64,000 nt of DNA, from NCBI GenBank assembly GCA_964017045.1, contig OZ024811.1, positions 8,147,674 to 8,211,673 of the forward strand. The letters are read 5' to 3'. This stretch comes from Omphiscola glabra. Its lineage: Eukaryota; Mollusca; Gastropoda; Lymnaeidae. The notes under the pieces are model-generated. The model saw only the letters and a program-made list of their open reading frames with translations. It made no database searches and was not told the DNA's origin. This document shows positions 36,691 through 46,432 of this stretch, one piece after another (within the stretch, counting starts at the first letter, position 1; the number at the start of each line of letters is the position of its first letter). The translations under genes were made by a program, and so were the position numbers.

Positions 36691-38280
36691 ACGTCAATTG
36701 ACCGTTTATAAGAGCCATCCACATTTACACGCCGAATTATTGTCGATCACTAACCTTCGAAAAGGTTATCCGTGGAGCACAGATTGGGAATCAATGACCT
36801 TAAGTATGGGTTCATTGGAGGCAAGATTGCACCTATGCCTGCTATATAAGAAATCTAACTTATTATTGTAAATGATAATTGGGCGTTTCTTCTCACATAG
36901 AGTACCGATCGTTTTCTTAATATGTGAATAGCTTGTCTGAGTTTTTTGTGTGTCACAAGAAATAAAATTTGTAAACACACACAAAAAACTAATGACCAAT
37001 TAGTGTGCATCCATGTTATTTGATTATTACAACTTGATAAAATTAACATCACCAATGAATTTACACTATAATGTAATATTATCATAATATAGTCATTATT
37101 ACAATTAACTTTTATGTTAAATTTTTTTTTTATCGAGGGGAAAAGGCTATTTTTTTTCGATTGGGGACTTCTATTAATGTAAGATTTCTTTTTGAGTGTC
37201 AGTTCTGGGGAATTATTTAAGAAACTGTAAGCCCTTATACTGTTTATTTTAATTGCATATTATTCACTGGATACACGTAAGGGTATCACATTCTGTGCGT
37301 TCGACAAAGACCCGGACACATGGAAAGAATCGGCAAAGCATTGTCAAGTTTCTCTGTAAACGAAGGCTTCATACAACTTGAAGCCAACAGAACATCTGCT
37401 GCAGAGCACAAAGACATGCCACGAAAGCCCGGGTTAATCCTGCACCTGGAGATGCCCCATCAGATTCCTGCACACTTACTTCACAAGAACATGTCGTGCC
37501 AAAATCTGTCACATCAGCCATCTGCGCACCCACAACCATTAAAGCACACAGTTTATTTAGATAGTGTGATACCTATACATCAATCCAATTGATGGGAGGA
37601 AAATAGGGAATGACTTTCCTTAAATCAACACAAAAGTTCATTTTGGTATTTTGTGTACCTTGTATTTGGGGAAAGTTGGGGAAAGCCCATGACTATGGTG
37701 AAACTTAAAAGACATTGTAATTCATTTATCTCAAGCATCAAACCACACAAATCCACATAAATACCCCCTTCCCAAACACCACCCACTAAGCATTCACAAA
37801 CCAAACCAAAGACATCAGAAAAACACCTACTTTTTTCAAATTCAAAACCACACAGACCCCACAGACCCCCCCCCACACACACACACACAACTCGAGTACT
37901 AGCTATCGGCGTCACTTCCAATGTCTCAACTATTCTATGATAAAGCAGCCTTGTTAGCAAGATAAGATGGAATCTTGTTATATCACTTGTTGGTATTGGA
38001 TAAAAGAAATCTGAAGCCAGTTAGGACCGTTCTGTCGATATCTCCTAATGTTTACCCTTACCGTGCAACCTGTTTCAACGTTCAAAGTTTGTTTTAAATG
38101 AAGACTTGTGTAAGTTAGTGTTCTCTGTGTCTGCTACTCTACGTTTTAACGTACTTCTTGCCCTTCTGTCACCATACTGTTAATGAAATTGTCAGTAAGA
38201 TCTTTTCACTGCTGATTGAACAAATTAAATTGTAATTCAAACTTTAGTTTAACGCAAACCAAACGAGCCTAGCCATTGTG
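36691..38280. other. No gene confirmed; possible upstream region of the RBPMS-like gene
   Basis: A 90-codon frame at 37320-37592 (start MERIGKALSSFSVNEG) is slightly less AT-rich than its surroundings, but I recognise no domain. The rest is AT-rich. C/A-rich sequence lies at 37740-37890. Confidence 0.4.
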
Positions 38281-40080
38281 ACATTAGGACCATTACTATG
38301 ACATTAGGACCATTACTATGACATTAGGACCATTACTATGACATTAGCACCATTACTATGACATTAGGACCATTACTATGACATTAGCACCATTACTATG
38401 ACATTAGGACCATTACTATGACATTAGCACCATTACTATGACATTAGCACCATTACTATGACATTAGGACCATTACTATGACATTAGCTCCATTACTATG
38501 ACATTAGGACCATTACTATGACATTAGAACCATTACTATGACATTAGCACCATTACTATGACATTAGTACCATTACTATGACATTAGCACCATTACTATG
38601 ACCTTTGGACCATTACTATGACATTAGTACCATTACTATGACATTAGTACCATTACTATGTCATTGGCACCATTACTATGACATTAGTACCATTACTATG
38701 ACATTAGTACCATTACTATGACATTAGTACCATTACTATGACATTAGTACCATTAATATGACATTAGTACCATTACTATGACATTAGCACCATTACTATG
38801 ACATTAGTACCATTACTATGACATTAGTACCATTACTATGACATTAGTACCATAACTATGACATTAGTACCATTACTATGATATTAGAACCATTACTATG
38901 ACATTAGTACCATTACTATGTCATTAGTACCATTACTATGACATTAGTACCATTACTATGTCATTAGTACCATTACTATGACATTAGTACCATTACTATG
39001 TCATTAGTACCATTACTATGACATTAGTACCATTACTATGACATTAGTACCATTACTATGACATTAGTACCATTACTATGACATTAGTACCATTACTATG
39101 ACATTAGTACCATTACTATGACATTAGTACCATTACTATGACATTTGTACCATTACTATGACATTAGTACCATTACTATGTCATTAGTACCATTACTATG
39201 TCATTAGTACCATTACTATGACATTAGTACCATTACTATGACACTAGTAACATTACTATGACATTAGTACCATTACTATGACATTAGTACCATTACTATG
39301 ACATTAGTACCATTACTATGACATTAGTACCATTACTATGACATTAGTACCATTACTATGACATTAGTACAATTACTATGACATTAGCACCATTACTATG
39401 ACATTAGTACCATTACTATGACATTAGCACCATTACTATGACATTAGTACCATTACTATGACATTAGCACCATTACTATGACATTAGTACCATTACTATG
39501 ACATTAGCACCATTACTATGACATTAGTACCATTACTATGACATTAGCACAATTACTATGACATTAGTACCATTACTATGACATTAGCACCATTACTATG
39601 TCATTAGTACCATTACTATGTCATTAGCACCATTACTATGACATTAGTACCATTACTATGACATTAGCACCATTACTATGACATTAGCACCATTACTATG
39701 ACATTAGTACCATTACTATGACATTAGTACCATTACTATGACATTAGTACCATTACTATGACATTAGCACCATTACTATGACATTAGCACCATTACTATG
39801 ACATTAGTACCATTACTATGACATTAGCACCATTACTATGACATTAGTACCATTACTATGACATTAGCACCATTACTATGACATTAGTACCATTACTATG
39901 ACATTAGCACCATTACTATGACATTAGTACCATTACTATGACATTAGCACCATTACTATGACATTAGTACCATTACTATGACATTAGTACCATTACTATG
40001 ACATTAGTACCATTACTATGACATTAGTACCATTACTATGACATTAGTACCATTAATATGTCATTAGCACCATTATTGTG
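38281..40080. repeat. 90-unit, 20-bp satellite upstream of the RBPMS-like gene
   Basis: Exactly 1800 bp made of 90 units of ACATTAGTACCATTACTATG, with no insertion or deletion. The variable position is mostly the G(N)AC: GGAC/GCAC units dominate the first ~15, GTAC the middle. GCAC and GTAC alternate in the last third (39381-39960), giving a 40-bp higher-order period. It ends 125 bp before ATG 40205. No coding meaning. The length in the assembly may not equal the true length. Confidence 0.97.
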
Positions 40081-40144
40081 GAGCTTGAGTGTCAATACTG
40101 TGATAGTGTCAGAATTATTGTGAAATTTAAGTATTGAAGTGTGA

Positions 40145-40176
40145 ATGTACACCCGTGTTTAAAGTTCATGACGTGA
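40145..40176 (+). promoter_or_regulatory. Two short upstream ORFs before the RBPMS-like start
   Basis: Two minimal uORFs precede ATG 40205. ATG 40145 encodes MYTRV and stops at 40160-40162; ATG 40168 encodes MT and stops at 40174-40176. If this stretch is 5' UTR, they could dampen translation. No transcript evidence shows that it is transcribed; the transcription start is unknown. Confidence 0.3.
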
Positions 40177-40204
40177 GAGCTGGATCCTAATTCTGTGCGA
40201 ACTC

Positions 40205-40321
40205 ATGAGTGATTCTAAAAGGGAAGACATGGAGGAACATTCCTCTTCGGGGGACAATCCCCTTGACATGGATCCGATATTACATGAAAACTTTCTGGCT
40301 ATGATTGCACAGCATGAACAG
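40205..40321 (+). CDS. RBPMS: RBPMS/couch potato-like gene, putative first coding exon
   Basis: Putative 39-codon first coding exon of an RBPMS/couch potato family RNA-binding protein. It starts at ATG 40205, runs MSDSKREDMEEHSSSGDNPL and continues acidic to ...MIAQHEQ, then meets a GTGAGA donor at 40322. The start is supported by an in-frame TGA at 40169-40171 and by the absence of any in-frame ATG between them. The exon is phase 0, so joining it to exon 2 gives ...HEQ-VRTLF, like the acidic tail that precedes VRTLFVSGLP in family members. N-termini in this family are poorly conserved, so the assignment rests on reading frame, donor site and position rather than on sequence match. A 1.8-kb satellite ends 125 bp upstream. 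Another alternative first exon could exist outside the window. Confidence 0.62.
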
Positions 40322-40499
40322 GTGAGAGTACCATTGATCTAATGTCTTAACATGTTTATATCAAACAACTTAATGAACATCAAAACTTTATAGTAATGTT
40401 CAAATTACCCGGGCTTAGCAGTGAATGACTTACGGATTATAACAGTAATGAATAGCTCAAAGAGTATAATAGCAATACCAAAAAAAATAGCTAAAACTT

Positions 40500-40722
40500 A
40501 ACTTTTATAAACGATGCTGCTTGTCATGTAAAAGTTCTGGGGTGAATATGCATTAGTTTTTGTTTTGTCTTTATACAGCTGTTCTTTATTACATACATGT
40601 ATTTTATTTTATTGTCACGATTATGTCTCTTTTTCTAATATTTTTATGTACAGCGGGGTGAGCCTAGCTCTATGCTGGGGGTACCACGCTATATAAGATA
40701 ACTAATAATAATAATAATAATG
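40500..40722 (+). mobile_element. L2/CR1-like LINE 3' tail fragment (copy 3)
   Basis: Matches the 3' UTR of the LINE at 24347-24573: AACGATGCTGC, GTAAAAGTTCTGG, TTATACAGCTGTTCTTTATT, GGTGAGCCTAGCTCTATGCT and a final (AAT)n. It lies in intron 1, about 180 bp after exon 1. Confidence 0.85.
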
Positions 40723-40949
40723 AATACCTCAGTGATTAAAGTAGCAAATAAGGATTGAAGGGTAATAGTAGTATTTGCTGACTTGGGAATTGGAGTACTG
40801 TTAATTTAGCATAGTATGGCTAGTGCTACAATGACCGAGGGATTGGAGTAGTAAATTAACTTAGTTTAGTATGGCTGGTGCTATAGTGACTTAGTCTTTC
40901 AAGTTCTTAGATATTTGCTAAACTTGCGCAGCACACTTGGAGCCTATAG

Positions 40950-41310
40950 TAGAAAATGTTTGGGGACCTGCCTCTACCAGACAATGTCTGGGGACTTGTC
41001 TCTAGTAGAAAATGTCTGGGGACTCGTCTCTACCAGACAATGTCTGGGGACTCGTCTCTACCAGACAATGTCTGGGGACTCGTCTCTAGTAGAGAATGTC
41101 TAGGGATTTGCTTATAGTAGGCAATGTCTATGGACTTGTCTCTAATAGAAAATGTCTGCAGACTTGTCTCTAATTGCAAATGTCTGGGGACTTGTCTCTA
41201 GTAGAAAATGTCAGGGGACTTGTCTCTGGTTGAAAATATATATGGACTTGTCTCTAGTTGAAAATGTCTGGGGACTTGTCTCTAGTAGATAATGTCTGGG
41301 GACTTGTAAA
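40950..41310. repeat. 28-bp tandem repeat
   Basis: About 13 copies of a unit with AATGTCTGGGGACTTGTCTC then TAGTAGAA. Confidence 0.92.
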
Positions 41311-41584
41311 TCAGAGCTAGCTAAACTAATTGATCCAAAGGAATCAGTTAAGGTTGATGGAACAAATCTGGCTAGGCCCTGTACATTACTTAAACTCTAG
41401 CTTAGAGAAGTGTATACTTCTTGATTTAAGATCCAAACCATTTCGCGAGTTACAGTTACTAAGAATTATTTTGATACACATGGACTCATAACGATTTGAT
41501 TGATTGGTCATTTATTTACCAAAGTTTAAGCAGACATGTGATTGAAGTGATCATAACCTAAACTGATTAATTCAATCCACGTTT

Positions 41585-41910
41585 GACTGTAGAGTCATCA
41601 GATTGAAGTGAACACCTTAAGTGAATAATTCAAGCATTCTTTGACTAGATTCAGCAGATATCCTAGACTGAAGTGAACACCTTAAGTGAATAATTCAAGC
41701 ATTATTTGACTAGATTCAGCAGATATCCTAGACTGAAGTGAACACCTTAAGTGAATAATTCAAGCATTCTTTGACTAGATTCAGCAGATATCCTAGACTG
41801 AAATGAGCACCTTATGTGAATAATTCAAGCAATCATTGACTAGATTCAGCAGATATCCTAGATTGAAGTGAGCACCGTAAGTGAATAATTCAAGCAGATA
41901 TCCTAGAATG
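41585..41910. repeat. 65-bp tandem repeat
   Basis: About five copies of a 65-bp unit with ATTCAGCAGATATCCTAGAC and AAGTGAATAATTCAAGCA; the end copies are partial. Confidence 0.92.
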
Positions 41911-42098
41911 AAGTCATCATAAATAGAACTGGCCAGTATAAGAAGTTGTTTACCCTCGCCTGAAACTAGGAGTGTAATGTTTAAATTAAGGGTCCTTCCC
42001 AGACAGGCACAGTTACATCGCCTGAGACCAGGGGTGTGATCATATCATATATTATATCATATATCATGTCATATATATATATATCATATCATATCATA

Positions 42099-43349
42099 TC
42101 ATATATATATATAAAAGTGAAAATTTGTGGGTTTGTGGATTTGTTTGTCTGTTCCACAAAGGCTTTTAAGCGGATTGATGGATCATGACAAAACTTGGCA
42201 TATATATCCATCATTATCCAGAAGGAACTCTTAAGGGGCTGAGAACTTTTAATAACATTTCGTTTGGGGCCGGGGGCCCCGAGTTCGTTTTTTTTCTTAT
42301 ATGAGCTATATAAATAAAATTAACAACAAATACTCCTGCATGAATAGATGGATATCGATCAAACTTAGTACACGTACACTTGATTATCCATATTCAAATA
42401 CCGAAGGGTACTGAACTCATAATATCCATTCTTCTGGGGCCGGGGGCCCCATTTCGTTTTTCCATACACTTGATTATCCATACTCAAATACAAAAGGGTA
42501 CTGAACTCATAATATCCATTCCTCTGGGGCCGGGGGCCCCATATTATTTTTCCGTATATAATCTATATAAATATTAGTAAGCTTCGACAACTCTATAGGT
42601 TTTATGTGAATTGATGGATATAGGCCTAGGGTGGTAGCAATGCACTTCACTGTCCGTACTGAAATATCGGTGGATTTAAAACTAATGATATCCAATCTAG
42701 AATTTTCCAGAAAGTTCTATAACTTTAAAACGCTATATCTCTGGTATTATTCAATAGATTTTAATGGGACAAATTTAAAATTTTAACTTCATAACTTACC
42801 TGAATGATTATTATAGGGCCCCATCTCCGGCAAAACTAATTCGGTACAATTATGGAATGGGCCCCCGGGGACCCTCTGTTAAATTAAATATACTACAGTT
42901 ATAGAAATTTATTTAGTCGTATAATTGTTCGTATTCGAAGAATAATTATTACTAATAAAAGACAGTTTTTACACAGTTCGGGGAGGATAATACATTTAAT
43001 CTAGAATGTTCCAGAAAGTTCTATAGGTCAATAGGCTTAGATAACCCTTTAGTTTATTTTGTGAATTGATGGATATAGGCCTAACGTGGTAGCAATACAC
43101 TGCACTGTCCGTTTTTAGTTATCGGTGTATTTAAAACTAAGAATATCCAATCTAGAATTTTCCAGAAAGTTCGATATCTTTAAAAAGCTAAATCTATGTC
43201 ACTACCAAATCAGGAAATGGGATAACATTGGAAAGGAGGGTCCCTAGATGAAACGGGATCGCAAAGAGAACAGTATCCTAACGGGATCTGTAGGCCACCG
43301 GGATCGGGGTCCTAATGCAATCCCGGGCCACGCCGGGTATATCGGCTAG
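42099..43349 (+). mobile_element. Helitron-like element 1 of a tandem triplet
   Basis: Starts TCATATATATATATAAAAGT after an A. It ends with hairpin CCCGGGCCACGCCGGG (43322-43337), then 8 nt (TATATCGG) and CTAG (43346-43349). 5'-TC, a 3' GC hairpin close to the end and a CTRR terminus are Helitron hallmarks. The body is a non-coding mosaic with repeated GATGGATCTTGACCAAACTT modules and GGGGCCGGGGGCCCC hairpins. The 3' ~100 bp is CACCGGGATCGGGGTCC-like. No Rep/helicase is present, so it is non-autonomous. The next element follows with no spacer. Confidence 0.75.
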
Positions 43350-44831
43350 TCATATATATATATAAACGTGAAAATTTGTGGGTTTGTCTGTTCCACAAAG
43401 GCTTTTACACGGATTGATGGATCTTGACCAAACTTGGCACATGTATCCATCATTATCCAGAAGGAACTCTTAAGGGGTTGAGAACTTTTAATAACATTTC
43501 GTGTGAGGCCGGGGGCCCCGAATTCGTTTTTTTCTTATATGAGCTATATAAAAAAATTACAAACAAATACTCCTACGTGAATGGATGGATATCGATCAAA
43601 CTTAGTGCACGTACAATTGATTATCCATATTCAAATACCGAAGGGTACTGAACTCATAATATCCATTCTTCTGGGGCCAGGGGCCCCATTTCATTTTTCC
43701 TTATATGAGCTATATAAATAGCGATAAGCTTAATACTCCTATATGAATGGATGGATCTTGACCAAACTTAGTAAACATACACTTGATTATCCATACTCAA
43801 ATACAAAAGGGTACTGAACTCATAATATCCATTCCTCTGGGGCCGGGGGCCCCATTTCATTTTTCCTTATATAAGCTATATAAATATCAATTTTCAATAG
43901 GCTTAGACAACACTATCGTTTCTATGTCAATTGATGGATATATGCCTAACGTGGTAGCAATATACTGTCCGTACTGAAAGATCGGTGGATTTAAAACTAA
44001 GAATATCCAATCTAGAATTTTCCAGAAAGTTCGATAACTTTAAAACGCTATATCTATGTCATTATTCAATAGATTTTAATGAGACAAATTTTAAATCTTA
44101 ACTTCATAACTTACATGAATGATTTTCATAGGGCCCCATCTCAGGCACATATAATTCGTTTCAATTGTGGAATGGGCCCCCGGGGCCCATCTTTTAACTT
44201 AAATGTACTATAGTTGTAAAAATGAATTTAGTTGTATAATTTTTCGTATTCGAAGAATAATTACTTAGAAAAGACAGTTTTTACACAGTTCCAGGAGGAT
44301 AATAGATTTAATCTAGAATGTTCCAGAAAGTTCTAAAGGTCAATAGGCTTAATACTCCTACATGGATGAATAGATATTGACCAAATTTGGCACATATATC
44401 CATCATTATTCGGAAAAACGCTGAAGGGGTTATGAACTTTTTATGACACTCCGTTTGGGGCCGGGGGCCCAAACTGTCGTTTTTTCCTATATGAGCTATA
44501 TAAATAAAATTAACAACAAAAACTCTTTCATGAATAGATGGATCTTGAGCAAACTTAGTACACATACACTTGATTATTCATATTCAAATATCGAATGGTA
44601 CTGAACTTATAATATCCATTTCTCTGGGGCCGGGGGCCCCGTTTCATTTTTCCTTATATGAGCTATATAAATATCAATAGGCTTATACAACACTACAGTT
44701 TATATGTGAATAGCTCGATATAGGCCAAGATGGAACGGGATCCCATAGAGAACAGTATACTAGCGGGATCTGTAGGTCACCGGGATCGGGGTCCTAATGC
44801 AATCCCGGGCAACGCCGGGTATATCGGCTAG
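43350..44831 (+). mobile_element. Helitron-like element 2 of a tandem triplet
   Basis: Begins TCATATATATATATAAACGT directly after the CTAG of element 1. It ends with hairpin CCCGGGCAACGCCGGG (44804-44819), TATATCGG and CTAG (44828-44831). Its start and its last ~100 bp are nearly the same as in element 1, while the middle holds a different number of internal modules, making it 1482 bp against 1251 bp. Confidence 0.75.
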
Positions 44832-46432
44832 TATATATATAAAAGTGAAAATTTGTGGGTTTGTCTGTTCCACAAAGGCTTTTACACGGATTGATGGATC
44901 TTGACCAAACTTGGCACATATATCCATCGTTATCCAGAAGGAACTCTTAAGGGGTCGAGAACTTTTAATAACATTTCGTGTGGGGCCGGGGGCCCAGAAT
45001 TCGTTTTTTTTCTTATATGAGCTATATAAAACAATTACAAACAAATACTCCTATGTGAATGGATGGATATCGATCAAACTTAGTACACGTACACTTGATT
45101 ATCCATACTCAAATACCGAAGGGTACTGAACTCATAATATCCATTCTTCTGGGGCCGGGAGGCCCATTTCATTTTTCTTTATATGAGCTATATAAATATC
45201 GATATGCTTAATACTTACTACATGAGTTGATGGATCTTGACTGAACTTAGTTCACATACACTTGATTATCCATACTCAAATACAAAAGGGTACCGAACTT
45301 ATAATATCCATTCCTCTGGGGCCGGGGGCCCCATTTCATTTTTCCTTATATAAGCTATATAAATATCGATAGGCTTAGACAACACTATAGGTTCTATGTG
45401 AATTGATGAATATAGGCTTAGCTTTGTTGCAATACACTTCTTAGTCCATATGGAAATAACGGTGGATGTAAAACTAATAATATCCAATCTAGAATTTTCC
45501 AGAAAGTTCCGTAACTTTAAAACGCTATATCTATGGCATTATTCAATAGATTTTAATGGAGCAAATTTAAAATTGTAACTTTATAACTTACCTGAATGAT
45601 TATTATAGGGCCCCATCTCAGGCAAAACTAATTCGGTACAATTATGGAATGAGCCCCCGAGGCCCCTCTTTTAACTAAAATGTACTACAGTTATAGAAAT
45701 TCATTTAGTTGTATAATTTTTCTTATTCGAAGAATAATTAGAAAAGACAGTTTTTACACGTTTCGAGGAGGATAATACATTTAATCTAGAATGTTCCAGA
45801 AAGTACTATAAGTCAATATGCAATACTCCTAGATTAATGGATGGATTTTGACCAAATTTGGCACATATATCCATTATTATCCGGAAAGGACTCTAAATAG
45901 GTTATGAACTTTTTATCACATGCCGTTTGGGGCCGGGGGCCCCGAATTCGTTTTTTTCTTATATGAGCTATATAATTAAAATTTCTGACAAACACTCATG
46001 CATGAATAGATGGATCTTGACCAAAATTAGTACACATACACTTTATTGTCCATACTCAAATACCAAAGGTTACTGAACTTATAATATCCATTTCTCTAGG
46101 GCCGGGGGCCCCAATTAATTTTTGCGTATATAACCTATCTATAAATAACAATAGGCCCAGACCGGTACCCCATCGGTATCGGGATTCGACAACTATCGTT
46201 ATCCCACTGATATCAAGATACCACCGGGATCTTTATACCGACGGGATTTGGGATCATACCGGAATTGGGATCCAGTGGGATAAAATCCCACCGGGAAACG
46301 GTATGCTAACGGGAGCGGGATACCGACAGGATTGGGAGCCCACCGTGATCGGAATAATTATAAGGCTGTATACTGTAGAAGTTCTTTCGTTCCGAATGCT
46401 ATCCCGGCAAATTTGCCGGGTATATCCGCTAG
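44832..46432 (+). mobile_element. Helitron-like element 3 of a tandem triplet
   Basis: Begins TATATATATAAAAGTGAAAA immediately after element 2; the TC is reduced to T. It ends with the perfect palindrome CCCGGCAAATTTGCCGGG (46403-46420), then TATATCCG and CTAG (46429-46432). The hairpin sequence differs from elements 1 and 2, but the 8-nt spacing to CTAG is the same. The 3' minisatellite (46150-46345) is longer than in the other two. Confidence 0.7.

Noticed and set aside
37320..37592. 90-codon frame as a possible upstream exon of the RBPMS-like gene
   Set aside because: No recognisable domain and no convincing splice logic linking it to 40205; an in-frame stop at 40169 shows it does not read into exon 1 directly.
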